Program-made: the position numbers and the translations under genes
Assembly: GCA_963575645.1 (NCBI GenBank)
Contig: OY754471.1
Span: 47,928,820-47,992,819 of the forward strand
DNA length: 64,000 nt
Direction: 5' to 3'
Origin: Xanthostigma xanthostigma
Lineage: Eukaryota > Arthropoda > Insecta > Raphidioptera > Raphidiidae
Notes under the pieces: model-generated
What the model saw: the letters and a program-made list of their open reading frames with translations, nothing else
Databases searched by the model: none
Told to the model about the DNA's origin: nothing
Part shown: in pieces, positions 31,340 to 43,542 of the stretch
Layout of the letters: every line of letters starts with the position of its first letter
Numbering within the stretch: the stretch's first letter is position 1

Positions 31340-32300
31340 GCGGACGAGCGTAACGCCACACTTGAAGCGGTGTAGCGTATCGCCTCACCAATTGATTTTA
31401 CTACTCATAAAATTTCCGTACCGGGACTTACAACTCAAACCGCCAGCCTTATTTCAACTTGCGTACTAAAGAATAAATTGTATCTTTATTGTTGTTTTGT
31501 TTTTCTCGTTATTTTTGAAGATAATATGCCAAAAATTCAGTGGATTTTAAATACGCTAAGAGAGCACATGATAATAAAGAAGTTCCAATTAAAAATATTT
31601 GCTAATAAATTTAAAAAAAAATAGTTATTGAAATAAAAAGTTGAACAGGTCAAATGATTATAAATATTAAAATTACAATATCAAAAAAATATACGAAAGT
31701 TTGGCCAACTCTTTTTGAATTAGCTTTTTTACGAGACTAAGATATTTAATACCCTGCCTATTAATTTAGAGCAAAATAATTTCGCCAAGGAATTATTTTA
31801 CGAAACTTTAAAGTGAAAAGGTCACGACCAAAAATTATATCAAATTAAAATTTTCTCTGGTAAATTATAGAGACGTTTAATTTTTACCGTCACCATAGCT
31901 AAAATTTATACACTTATATTTTACAATATAAGCGGTACAGTTTTTATGTGTGGTATGCTTTACACTGTTTCATTGCTTTCATTAGGCGAACCGTACTATA
32001 AGGATGAGTCACTCTCTACTATTTCAGAGCCGTGGCACAGAAGAATACATTCGAATTTCTAAAAAATGTTGTCGATATTTTGGACCCCATTTTTTTTTTA
32101 AATCTCTGAACACAACCCTTAAAATTGACCGACGACCCTCATTTTAAATATAAATTTTGTTTATAGACGCTGATGACCTCAACTGTTGAGCGTCTATAAT
32201 ATACAATCTATCTGTCCAAATTTTGTTCAAATCAATTACGTTTTTCGAGTTATCGTACTTGAATTATTGTGGTAACTGATATTTTTGTGTCAATAAATAC
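31340..32300. other. Unassigned AT-rich DNA
   Basis: No supported feature between the 59-bp repeat and the Helitron at 32306. Confidence 0.45.
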
Positions 32301-32305
32301 AATAA

Positions 32306-32651
32306 TCTATACTAATATATAAAGCTGAATAGTTTGTTTGTTTGTTTGTTTGATTGAACGTGCTAATCTCAGGAATTACTGGTTCGAATTGAAAAAAATT
32401 TTTTTGTTGGGTAGCCTATTTATCGAGGAAGGTTATAGGCTATATAATATCACGCTACGACCAATAGGAGCGGAGCATCAATGAAAAATGTTGCAAAATG
32501 TAACTCAAAATTTGACCATCCGGGAAAAACGGTAACTCCGATCATCATGAAACTTGGACACAATATTCATCTCGGTAAACTAAGACGAATATGCGTACTC
32601 ACGCCCCCTCTCCTCAATTCTTTCCCGGGTGAAACTGGGCGGGACTACTAG
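32306..32651 (+). mobile_element. Helitron-like element H1, complete
   Basis: It starts TCTATACTAATATATAAAG and ends GGGCGGGACTACTAG. The host bases are A (32305) and T (32652), the A|T insertion preference of Helitrons. The 3' end has a GC-rich palindromic stretch (CCCGGGTG...GGGCGGG). There is no Rep/helicase ORF, so it is non-autonomous. This is the reference copy for the family. Confidence 0.8.
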
Positions 32652-32984
32652 TATTTTATATTATGCTAAAAGTTTTTTTTGTGAAATTAAAAACAAATTT
32701 TTATTTAGAAAAGAAATTCAAAGGGAAAAAATGAATCTTCTACATTTTTTATAGAACCGAGTTCTAAGAATTAAAAAAAATTATTATAGACTATGAAAAA
32801 ACGTTGCATGTTCCTCAAAAATAGTTTAGCTTTCTTACAGACTCTATTGTTCGCAATTAATATAAATTCAACATTGATTATTGTGGATCCTTTGTCTAAA
32901 ATTGTAAGGTATCAAACATACGAAGTGGTACAAAATAAACGAATCATTAGAATTATGCTACCTTAAGCGTTTGAGACTAGGGTT

Positions 32985-33481
32985 GCCATCTGTAAAGTTA
33001 ATAAACTAGGACAAGAAGACCAACAAACTCGGATTTTTGAACTCAAAACCCGGACTTATTTTCAAAAAAAATTATTTTAATACTAAATAAAACCGTGTTA
33101 TTTATTATTATAATTAAGTACTACATCACAAATTGCATTACATAATTAGTATTGATGGATTTTTGACAATCTTTGTTGCAACTTATCGTACAAAATTAAA
33201 ATAATATAATCATGAAATACTTCCATATTTAATTATGTATCAATTTTTTTGGTAATAAAATTAAAGAACCTTATAAAAATTAAAAAAAACCAAACATTAA
33301 TTCTTTTTTTCTTCCAATAAGCAAAAATAAATCTTTTCAAATGAGTATCAACACTTGATAAAAAATTATTTATCTATACATTTTAAAATTCGGACTGTAA
33401 ACAAAACCCTTCCTGGACGCTCCCTGGACGCCCTTAAAAAGAGGACAAATCCGGGGAAAGCCGGACCGATGGCAACCCTAC
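32985..33481. mobile_element. hAT-like MITE
   Basis: It has TAGGGTTGCCATC at the left and GATGGCAACCCTA at the right, with an AT-rich interior and no ORF. A target duplication is not evident, so the age or superfamily is uncertain. Confidence 0.65.
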
Positions 33482-33611
33482 TGATTTTGTTCCATTCAGT
33501 ACATGCGTTATGAAAGTCGATAGCGCAAAAATGAACGTTCCAATCAAAAAAGTATTTTCAAGGCGCTAAAATAACTGAGATAACCTCTCATCTTAAATTA
33601 GTCAACATGTG

Positions 33612-34397
33612 TATACAGGGTGTTAGAAAAGTCCCGGAACCCCGAAAAATCTCGTAGACGATGCATGGAATCAAAAAACGTTACAACACGTAAAAAATAT
33701 TTTTTTGAAAGCTATTTAATGAGACCACACATGACCCCCCACCCAGCGGGTGGGGCGATGGGCAACTTTGCAATTTTAAATGGACACCCCTAGTTTTTAT
33801 TGCAGATTTGGATTTTACTACAAAAAATATCTTTGGCCAGTGTGGTGTATACTATCTTTCTTCATACCTCGGTCGTAAGCACGCTTATTAAATACATTAA
33901 TTAATTACGTATTAATTACATACAAACACAGACAAAGCAATCTTTGAATTTATACGTTAATTCACAAATGTGAGCTGTTCGCGATTATTAGCTTAAATTT
34001 AAAAGGGGAGTCATTACTGATATCATTGAATGACTTTAAAAAAGTATTAGATACGTGCTTTTTCGTGTTCCTCTTTGATGCCAATTCTTATTTGATCGTT
34101 TCGAGAAATAATTGACTTTTATTATTTTTCGCGATCGGATAAACACAAAAAATAGTTCAAGTAAAATTTACGTATTTTTGTAGTAAAATCCGAATCTGCA
34201 ATAAAAATTAGGAGTGTCCATTTAAAAATGCAAAGTTGCCCACCCCCCCCCACCCGCTGGGCGGGGGTGGTAGGTCATGTTTGGTGTCATTAAATAGCTC
34301 TCAAAAAAATATTTTTTACGTGTTTTCACGTTTTTTGATTCCATGCATCGTCTACGAGACTTTTCGGGGTTCTGGGACTTTTCTAACACCCTGTATA
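33612..34397. mobile_element. Foldback MITE with TACAGGGTGTTAGAAAAG ends
   Basis: Inverted arms of about 200 bp (33612-33830 and 34185-34397), with CAGGGTGTTAGAAAAGTCCC at the left and its complement at the right, and TA at the borders. The loop is shared in part with 62935-63160. Confidence 0.78.
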
Positions 34398-34668
34398 AAA
34401 ACCACAGTAAAAATGAAGTGCTTCAAAAATTTCGAACTATTTATCTCAAATACATATAATTAAAATGACATCAACCAATAAAAATGCATGTTTGTATTTT
34501 GTCAATCGGAGAACATGTGAACATAGAAGTGATAAAACGGACTTCAAACTGAACTTATTGTTTTTTTTTATATAGTTTATTGAATTCCCACTTGCGATAA
34601 AATGGCAGTTCCTTGATTTCCAATATGTATTTATTAAACACGCCTTCAAGTGAAATGTTGTATTGTAG

Positions 34669-34836
34669 CATAATTACTCCGACAAACAGTATCTCGTCCG
34701 GTTTTGAGTACTACGTGCCAGTTACTAACTTACTACAAACGGAGTGTTCGTTTAAAATAACTGTGATTTTATTGCAAACGTTTGACCTTGACTCGAAGGA
34801 CAATTTCCGAAACAATGGGTTCAATAACCATCACAA
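34669..34836 (+). other. Weak candidate exon
   Basis: An acceptor-like TTGTATTGTAG at 34658-34668 and a strong donor GTAAGT at 34837 bound a 168-nt open stretch. It encodes SSGFEYYVPVTNLLQTECSF and a tail rich in Asn and His. There is no homology I recognise. It lies just left of a MITE and could be chance. Confidence 0.15.
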
Positions 34837-34897
34837 AAGTAAGTACAATTTTTTTTAATTATTCAAAAGAGTTAAGGTAGTACGAGCACCAAGGCAA

Positions 34898-35335
34898 TCA
34901 TATCATACTTACTAATATTATAAATGCGAATGTAAGTTTGTTTGTTACGCTTTCACGCAAAAACTACTTAACCGATCATCATGAAACTTTGCACATACAC
35001 TCTTGAAGGTATTAGAAGTAACATAGGATACTTTTTATTAAAAAAAAATAAAAATTTTTTACGAAAAATAAGAAAAATATTATAAATGCGAATGTAAGTT
35101 TGTTTGTTACGCTTTCACGCAAAAACTACTTAACCGATCATCATGAAACTTTGCACATACACTCTTGAAGGTATTAGAAGTAACATAGGATACTTTTTAT
35201 TAAAAAAAAATAAAAAATTTTTACGAAAAATAAGAAAATTTTTTGTCAAAATATGTGCAATACCTCAACCCCTGATATGCATGTCAAAAGTCGATTTCCA
35301 TCTCAATCGCGGGCGTAGCCGCGGGTAGCGGCTAG
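34898..35335 (+). mobile_element. Helitron-like element H2 with internal duplication
   Basis: It starts TCATATCATACTTACTAATA and ends GCCGCGGGTAGCGGCTAG between A (34897) and T (35336). A 162-bp unit is tandemly duplicated (34919-35080 and 35081 onward). It is inserted into the left arm of a palindromic MITE. Confidence 0.78.
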
Positions 35336-35575
35336 TTTTAAATAAAAGGCTTGATTTTTTTATATGAAGTTGGACTAAGTCTAAACCAATTCTGAAAATT
35401 TTACGGGGGGGGGGGGGGGTTACCCGATTATTTAAATAAATAAATGACTTCAAAAGTAGGCATATTTTAACATTGGCTTTATGGTAAAACGGTATAGATG
35501 GATGATATGTTTTCATTGATTTCTCCAAAACTAGTCGGTGGAAATAAAAAAAACTATTTAAATTAAAGTTAAAAT

Positions 35576-36098
35576 AAATAAAATTATCGACCAATTTTTC
35601 AGACAATATATTAACATAAATTATTAATAATACATTAACGTTTCGATCCGGATTTGGATCTTCTTCAGAACGGATCTAAAAATATAAAAAAATAATAATT
35701 AGTTTCTATTTATTTTTAATGCAATTCGTGATAGATTTTTTTAAAATATAAATATTGAAAAAATAATAACAAACAATGTTTTATTACGTAGTCATGGAAA
35801 TAATTTGAGCACCTATAAAGAAAGAAAAATTATTAAAAACAAATTATTTCAAAATAATATTATATACCTATATTACTTAAATTTTCCGTATCTAATTGAG
35901 AGAATTTTTATTTGATTTTATATGTAACATTTCCAAAATATTTCTTTTAAAAAAATTAGTTTCATTATTATTATCGAAACGTTAATGTATTATTAATAAT
36001 TTTTGTTAATATATTGTCTGAAAAATTGGTCGATAATTTTATTTATTGAAGAGTTCTAATCAGACGTTAATCAAAGATTTGATTAAAGTTAAAATCTT
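35576..36098. mobile_element. ATCGACCAATTTTT MITE, best copy
   Basis: It has inverted arms: AAAATTATCGACCAATTTTT plus CAGACAATATATTAACAT at the left (35584-35650) and the complement at 35973-36060. It carries CGTTTCGATCCGGATTTGGA and ends GACGTTAATCAAAGATTTG. The local sequence ATTAAAGTTAAAA recurs at both edges and may be the target duplication. Confidence 0.72.
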
Positions 36099-36859
36099 AA
36101 TAAATTATTGAAAACAAAAAAAACCGTTGTGCCCGACTAATTAAAAAGATATTTAATTAAAAAGATTAAATATCTTTTTAATTAGTCGGGCACAACGGTT
36201 TTTTTTTGTTTTCAATAATTTGCCTTGGTGCTCGTACTACCTTAAAGAATTGAAGATAAAATTTTACCAATTATACACAAATCACTATTAAAAACGAAAT
36301 AGGTTAAAATCGCTTAGCTCTTTGCAGCGAATTTTCATAAAACGTGTTTTTGTTTCCCACTTTTTCAAAAACAAAAGAGTAACGCGTTTATTTAACACAA
36401 CTAACGACAATATTTTATATAAATTAGTAATTTTTTGTGAGTGGAGCAATAAAAAAAGAATCAATGCGGTTTACACAAATTTTATGCACGTTTTAAAACA
36501 ATGTTTTAGTATACTATAGTACTATACCCTATTCTTTTGTGAACCTCTCTTTAAAACAAAAGTGTACCTAACGCGTTAGTTAAAAAACACAAGAAGAATT
36601 TAACCGCAGCAAAAGCAATTTTTTTAAGATACTTTAAAACTAAAATAACTTCGAAAAAAACAAAGTGGCTTAAGAAATTTTTTGGAGACAAAAAACGATT
36701 ATACATTTTGACTTGCTACTTTTGAATTTCAAAAATTAATTTGAGTTTTGAGTTTTTCTCTTCATTTATTTATTTTTGCTGTATTAATTATTTCATTAAT
36801 TAATTAAATCAATTTAAAACGAAAGCTACTCACAAAAAATATAATATAGGTATACAATA

Positions 36860-37251
36860 TACAGTCAAACCTGTGAGTGAGAACTGGGTAAGCGCGAAAA
36901 CTCTCTAAGTGAGAGTAATTGCCAGGAACTGTCTTTGTAACCCTCTAAACCCTCAATAAGTGAAAAACAGAAACCTCTATATAAGAGAAAGACGTTTTTT
37001 CACTCATGGACCTCTATAACTGAGACTACTACTCGCCTGTACCTCTATAAGCGATAGTCGAATGTATTAATACTTCTACGAAATTTAAGAATGAGGCATA
37101 AACTAACTGACATTGTTTATTAAGACCTCTATAAGTGAGAAAGGCCACTCCTGTACCTCTATAAGCTAAAAATCCGGGTTAGTGAAAAACGATCCATAAG
37201 CGAAAAAGAGATCGTGGTCCCTTTAACTCTTGCTTATCCAGGTTCGACTAT
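36860..37251. mobile_element. pogo-like MITE, copy 2
   Basis: It has ends TACAGTCAAACCTG and CCAGGTTCGACTATA, with ACCTCTATAAG phrases in the interior. It is slightly longer than the copy at 25.6 kb. Confidence 0.68.
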
Positions 37252-37853
37252 ACTTCGTGCTTATACGACTCGTGTGATTGTTAAAACTCGTTGGCGTTCG
37301 TTTTCAACATAAGTAATATCACAACTCGTCGTTACTACACTGTACAATTATTAGCATATCTGAATGGAAATTTATTTATTTATGTCATGAAGTATTTGCA
37401 GAGCATATTTGAAAAACAAAATATACATGTAGTCCATACTTTGCCTCTATTCGGGCATATCTTTAAAATATTGTTTAACGATAAACAAAAAAAATTCCAT
37501 CACTTGTCAGTACTGTGGTGATTTGTCAAAAATTTATTAATTTTTAAAACATTAATAAAACAAATGAAAGTTGTGGGGTCAGCAATCCATGGTCCGCGGA
37601 AAATGATTACAGAGGAGAAATGCTTGAGCTACATAAAGTCTCCATGGCACTGTAAATAACGAAAAGTTTGCGATGGAAATATTTAGTGGATTTCATTTGA
37701 CATAAGTTAACCCGAGTTTAGTTATCTAGAGCTTAAACAGTAGTGCCTGAGTTAAAAAACATGACCCATCATTTAAGTCAAATTTTATGTCGATGAAAAT
37801 AATATATTTTTTTTAATTTATTGACTAAATAGTGTCAAAAATTAATATAGAAT

Positions 37854-38097
37854 CCATGAAGTCTGTAATCAGGAGACCCAGTTCGAGCGTAACGGTGGAC
37901 CGATATCTGTCGCATGAACCAATATGGCGTCAGCTACTGGGTAACGCACACACGTTCATGGCTTACATGTGTGTAGTGTCTGTGAAGCTAAACAACTTTG
38001 TTAACTATAGCGAAAACAGACGGAAAGAACCGAAGTTTTCTCAGCGCCATCTCACGTGAGCATAGGAAGCTAGGTCTCCTGGTCACAGACTTCGTGG
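37854..38097. mobile_element. MITE with GAAGTCTGTAATCAGGAGAC ends
   Basis: CCATGAAGTCTGTAATCAGG at the left, and GGTCTCCTGGTCACAGACTT CG at the right as its imperfect complement. 244 bp, no conserved ORF. Confidence 0.65.
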
Positions 38098-38675
38098 TAA
38101 AATCATACTATTAATAGAACAGCAAGAATGAATGATGATTTCTTAAAATTTTATTATTCACAATTATTGTGGTTCATATATATTTTGGCTTTCTGAAAAA
38201 GTGATTAATTTTTAATTCTTGTGATTTGATTTCTCCAGAACAGCTGTATTGTTCTAGCCGGAGCACATACTAAAGCTGTTTTTTGCACTGCTCCTTGATA
38301 AAATAGCTGCTTGTCATGCCTGTATAGCGATTAGCGGTCTCGAAATGACACATTTAACACTAGTGGCGTAAAGAAACATTTCTTTTGTACCGGCCTAGAA
38401 TTGGTATATTGCCAAGTTGGGAACACTTAAATAATAATCATTGTAAAAAAAAACTTATAAGTACCTATAATAAATAAATAAATTTCGATAGTAAATTATT
38501 GTCTAACCGCATAAGTATACAACGCAGCAGACAATCAGAAGTGAACTTGTTCAAAATTTGGCTGTAAATTTTTTTTTAATTAAGTGAAACTCAACTATGT
38601 ATTTTAAAAGACGCACGTGTTACCGATATAGTCGATATATAACCTACAATTTCTGTTTTATTTTCATTGTTTTAT

Positions 38676-39104
38676 CGAGCGGTGTGGCGTAGTGGTGAGA
38701 GCACTAGACTCGCATTCAGGAGGTACCGGGTTCGAATCCCGGCGGCGGCAGATGTGGCTGGGATTTTTTCCGCTCTGCCTCTCGCCGAGAAACGGTAATT
38801 CCTGTGCCGGCCATCTTGTTGAGGTGTTCCATGGTTTCCATCAATAATTTCAGATAAATTTCGAGATGGTTCCTTATTCAAGGCCATGGCCGATTACCTG
38901 TCATACTTCCATGCTCAAAATTTGCCTACCTTATCCTAACGTCCTAAAACTCCTTCATTCCCATTGCTATTAATTAGTGGAAGTTGAAAAATGTATAGAA
39001 AATAACGGGAAGTGTGATAGATGGAAAGTAGTAATGGTGCGAATGGCATCTGTTATGACATAAAATCAAGAAACGGACGTTGAACACATTATTATTATTA
39101 TTAT
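38676..39104 (+). mobile_element. tRNA-derived SINE, copy 2
   Basis: The tRNA-like head has TGGCGTAGTGGTGAG (A box) and GGTTCGAATCCCGG (B box), followed by the shared body and an (ATT)n tail. These are the internal Pol III promoter elements. It is a near full-length reference copy. Confidence 0.87.
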
Positions 39105-39675
39105 ATTTTCATTGTTTTTAACAATCACGAGACGCTAGTGTATTAAAGACGAGGATATCTTTTTGTCGTTTTGCGACGGCAGGAATATACCTACTACTTT
39201 AGCTTGTAGTCGTGTCAAATTATAAATTTGCGAAAAGACAGAAAAATATAATTAAAGAAAAATACAATGACTCTAACATTTTTTTTTTGTTAAAGAGAAT
39301 TATAATCTAACGAATTTTTAATTGTTCTTATTTCTTAATGATCGGTGAACTTTGTGAAGAACCGGAGAATAATAACGACAAATAGTTCAAATTAATTAAA
39401 CAATATTATACAAATCATTTTAATTAATTATTTATATTTAACAATTATTTCAAGCTACGTCGGCTTTGTTGTCCTTTACTCTAAACAAGTCATTACTGAT
39501 AAGTCGCGTAGTACAATTCCTACGGATGTACAAAACTAAAAAACAATAGATTATTTTGGTTTCAATCAATACCAGAAAGTCAAAAATCATCGCATATCAA
39601 AACAAATTTGTTAGTCGTGCTTAAGAAAAATTTAAATCAGCCCCGCATGGACGCTTCTGCCAGAACATAACATTA

Positions 39676-39877
39676 TAAAAAAATTGGTTGTCTGTAAAGT
39701 CGGTTTACGGACGATAGTTTTACGTGATAACGTATTCCGCTCGAATATCATATTTAATAATCACGCACAGGGTCAGGGTGAACGTTAGGAACGTTACACT
39801 TTTTCGTGCATGCAGCCGGTGTTTCATCTTTTTATATTGACGTGATCATCAATTTATAAGACGTTATCACGTCAACA
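39676..39877 (+). repeat. R-GTGATAACGT repeat, short copy
   Basis: It has both termini and a deleted middle, much like the copy at 14464. Confidence 0.72.
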
Positions 39878-39921
39878 AAGTTATACCTCTCTAAAAACCG
39901 TAAAATAATAAAGTTTTGAGA

Positions 39922-40339
39922 CCTAGCGGGGTTGCGTAGTGGTGAGAGCACTAGACTCGCAATTCGGGAGAGGTATCGGGTTCGAACCCTTGCGGAGGCA
40001 GATGTGGCTGGGAATTTTTCCTGCTGCCCCTCGTCGAGAAACGGTAATTCCTGTACCGGCCATCTTGTTGAGGTTTCCCGTGGTTTCCCTCGATAATTCC
40101 AGATAAATTTCAAGATGGTTCCTTATTCAAGGCCATGGCCGATTACTTGTCAAAATTTGCCTACCTTATCCTAATGTCCTAAAATTCCTACATTCGCCCA
40201 TTGCTATTAATTAAATGAAAGTTTAAAAAAAGTAGAAAATTACGGAAATGTGATGGATGGAAAATAATAATGGTGCGAATGGCGTCTGTTATGACATAAA
40301 GTCGAGAAACGTACGTTAAATGTAGTATTATTATTATTT
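39922..40339 (+). mobile_element. tRNA-derived SINE, copy 3
   Basis: It has the head TTGCGTAGTGGTGAG and GGTTCGAACCC, and a body shared with copy 2 ending in (ATT)n. It follows directly on a dispersed repeat copy at 39676-39877. Confidence 0.85.
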
Positions 40340-40624
40340 CTGCGTCATCAGGCTCGTATATAACTTTCGGAGGGTAGTAGGCGTACATTGCCCCCACCTT
40401 GACGAGCCAACACTGCATTACACTCATTTATGTGTACTGCAGCTACGTCTTAAAAAGCGTGCCGAAATTTAATAAAAACATTTCTGTGTGTTTTTTATGA
40501 CATGTCGCGAAAAAAGCACGAAATTATACGGGGTGTTAAAAAAAATTTCTATTGACAAATTTCTAAGCACATTAAAACAAACATTGATAAGTCTTTAATT
40601 TTTCTGCACCCAGACAGCATAATA

Positions 40625-40878
40625 AAAGTCGATGCGCAAGAGGCTCGTTTTGCCGGGTTCAAGCGTGCTGTGGCGCTGGATTTCATGTCGCTTCACGCGA
40701 TGCGTGTATTAAAGCTGGCCTTTGTTTGGTGAGCGCGCAGTGACAGTTCGAATGTAAACAAAAGTGAACATTTACTGTCTCTGAACAGAACACACGCTAC
40801 GACGCCATGTTTGACCACGTGATAAGATACTGTTTTCTGAATTGGTTCTTGATCAGAGCCTGGTTCGAATTTTCAAAT
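40625..40878 (-). repeat. CGAGGCTGG repeat, copy 2, fragment
   Basis: It shares TCACGCGATGCGTGT, GTTTACTGTCTCTGAACAGA-like and ACGTGATAAGATACTG blocks with copy 1. It is cut on the right by SINE copy 4. Confidence 0.5.
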
Positions 40879-41288
40879 CCGGTGAGAGCACTATAGACTC
40901 GCATTAAGGAGGTACCGGGTTCGAATCCCGGCGGGGGCAGATGTGGCTGGAAGTTTTTCCCACTGCCTCTCGCCGAGAAACGGTAATTCCTGCGTACCGG
41001 CCATCTTGTTGAGGTTTTCCATGGTTTCCCGCAATAATTCCAGATAAATATCGAGATGGTTCCTTATTCAAGGCCATGGCCGATTACCTGTCGAACTTCT
41101 ATGCTCAAAATTTGCCTACCTTATTCTAATTTCCTAAAAATTCCTTCACTGCTAATATTTAAGTTGAAGTTTAAAAGTAGAAAACAATGGGAAGTGTGAT
41201 AGATGGAAAGTAGTAAAGGTGCGAATGGCGTCTGTTATGACATAAAGACGAGAAACGGACGTTAAAAGCATTATTATTATTATTATTA
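40879..41288 (+). mobile_element. tRNA-derived SINE, copy 4, 5'-truncated
   Basis: It begins within the tRNA head at GGTGAGAGCACTATAG, lacking most of the A box, and keeps the B box and (ATT)n tail. It is inserted into a dispersed repeat (40625-40878). Confidence 0.83.
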
Positions 41289-41528
41289 CAAGAAGAAGTT
41301 TGTCGACAAAATTTTCACGGCACCCTGTATATTACAGGAGACGAATTATGACGTACAGGGAATAAGCTTCATTACTGCGCACGTCCATTCTGAAAATGAC
41401 ATAGTTGTTCTTAATAAGGAAACATCTTTTTGGCATAATGTTATGTATATTTTCTTAATTAAATTTTTAATTTCATAATATTTTTTTGTTGTAATTTACC
41501 CCGCGAAAATTAATCATTTCATTAAAAA

Positions 41529-41720
41529 AATAAGTGTAAAAACTAAAACCCGACTACTGAAAAGTATGAAACAAGAAAATATTTTCATTTGAGGATAGCC
41601 GTGGTCATATGCCACCTACCCTAACGAAACATTATACATTTTAACATTATTAAGCGATCATAAGCTCTAGGGCAAAGTGCATCACGCTAAAAATCTATAG
41701 AGGGGCCTCATATATATATG
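41529..41720. mobile_element. MITE copy truncated by Helitron
   Basis: It matches the left two-thirds of 55446-55725 and is cut at 41722 by the H1 Helitron. Confidence 0.75.
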
Positions 41721-41721
41721 A

Positions 41722-42071
41722 CTAGCGGACCCGCCCGGTTTCACCCTGATGCAAAAGAAAGAATGGGGGGAGGGATCTGAGTACGCACATTCATCTTAGT
41801 TTACCGAGATGAATGTTGTGTTCAAACTTCATGATGATAGGACTTACCGTTCAAAAGTTTTTGTCGAACGGACAAATTTTGATTTACATTTTGCAACATT
41901 TTTCATTAAAGCTCCGTTTCTATTGGTCGTGGCGTGATATTATATAGCCTATAGCCTTCCTCGACAAATGGGCTATCCAACAGAATATTTTTTAAGTTCG
42001 AACCAGTAGTTCCTGAGATTAGCGCGTTCAACCAAACAAACACACTCTTCAACTTTATATATTAGTATAGA
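41722..42071 (-). mobile_element. Helitron-like element H1
   Basis: It runs on the + strand from CTAGCGGACCCGCCCGG to TATTAGTATAGA, flanked by A and T. It truncates the right side of a MITE copy that begins at 41529, so the MITE is older. Confidence 0.78.
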
Positions 42072-43195
42072 TTCATTTTTTTGATAACTAAATTTGGTTG
42101 TTTGTCGGCACGTCGTGGCTACATAAAACATTTTTGAAAAAAATTAGCACGTAGGTGTAAAAAGGTTTGGCACCCCTGGTATAGTACAATAATCAGAACA
42201 CTTATAGAAATTTGATTATCATATAATTTACTACGTTTTGACAGTGATTTTCATTTACTGATATTACCGCTGATAAAAACCGACGAGTACATAAATATTG
42301 TCATTATCTGTTCGTGACACGTTTAAAAAAATAATAGGTACTTCCTGTTGTATTTTTTAAAAGGTGAAGGGCGCGGTTTGTTAAAACGTAACAAAAAGGA
42401 AATTTTACTCAATTTTTTCATAACAAAGTGACCTTTTTACTTTCGTCATTTAAGAAACTTCGAAGATCTTTCAGATACTGATATAATTGACAATTGTGGA
42501 TAGAAAAAATCACGCTGAATCAATCGATCCGTGGCGTTCAACCAAACAAACAAACAAATTCTTCAGCTTTATATAAGTATTAGTATGGATAAGTACACGT
42601 CACAGTTTTTCGGTCTAAGTTTTTAGTAATGTCACAACGTTGCAATGTAATAAATTAAATTCTTTTGCAGGGAAATATTTATTATAACAGTTATTTTCAT
42701 ACGGATTAATTTGCTATGATAAAATATTATCAGTAATGTTGTGGCCTTGATCATATGCTAATTTGATAATATTAAATTTATAGACAAAACTTGACCCAAT
42801 TATTAAAAAAATCCGTACCTATTCCTTGTTTTTAATAGTATAGTGAATTATGGCTTCTGATTTACTTTATTGATTATTTAACGCTTATACTGCATATTCT
42901 TTTATATATTTATTGTGGAAGGTCATTTTCATTGTTGCATAGTTCGACTGTAGTAACTAATTGTTACCCATAAAAAAAAACAATAGTTTAGTCAAGCCAT
43001 TACAATTTTAAAATTTCAAGAGCTATGTTCCCGTCATCAATAAAAACTAAATTAAGAGTCAGATAAACAAATGAGCACATAAACTGAACTGAACAAAATA
43101 ATAATCAAAATTATAAGGAACTAGCAACCCAAATTTGTAAAAGATTTAGATAACCGTTTTTTTTTCCGTCGACTTGCGTTGCAAAAATTAGTCTC
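42072..43195. other. Unassigned AT-rich DNA
   Basis: Only the 57-bp Helitron fragment at 42533 is recognisable. No coding signal. Confidence 0.45.
42533..42589 (-). mobile_element. Helitron H1 terminal fragment
   Basis: Only the 5'-end segment is present: GCGTTCAACCAAACAAAC through AGCTTTATATAAGTATTAGT. About 60 bp. Confidence 0.55.
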
Positions 43196-43199
43196 CACA

Positions 43200-43542
43200 A
43201 AAAGCAACAAAGCGTATCGAAAATATATGTGTGTCTCTTTCTTCGATGTAATTCCCTGATTTCTCCGATGTTAGGATTGGTTGATGTACTTGCATTCAAC
43301 CTGAATAAAGTATCTCTGTTTCAAAAACTGTGTCTTTTTCTATAACGTTAACATGGGCGTACCCAGCTTTTGACCCAGGAGGGGGCAAATTAGAAATTTT
43401 TTAAGCCGGGTCCCCCGTTGCTTGTTTTGCCCTCCTGGATACGCTAGTGCTTACGGCGTAAAAAAAAGACAGAAGTATATGTTTGCACCCTAATAGTTCG
43501 ATTGCGATTTTATTCCTATGCTCAGTATAGAATAAAAGTATA
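43200..43542 (+). repeat. GTGCGGTGAGT dispersed repeat, copy 3
   Basis: It begins at GCAACAAAGCGTATCG (5' part missing) and ends CAGTATAGAATAAAAGTAT. Confidence 0.7.

Larger units (their letters stand above)
34872..36246. mobile_element. Palindromic MITE split by nested insertions
   Basis: The left end 34872-34897 (TTAAGGTAGTACGAGCACCA) is complementary to the right end 36221-36246. The right portion 36107-36220 is itself a nearly perfect hairpin (AACCGTTGTGCCCGACTAAT). Removing the intervening sequence would leave a ~170-bp palindromic element. The insert comprises a Helitron (34898-35335), ~240 bp of unassigned sequence and a MITE (35576-36098). Confidence 0.75.

Noticed and set aside
38676-38750. 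Working tRNA gene
   Set aside because: A and B boxes are present, but the head continues into a repeated ~350-bp body with (ATT)n tail and the anticodon stem is poor; it is a SINE.
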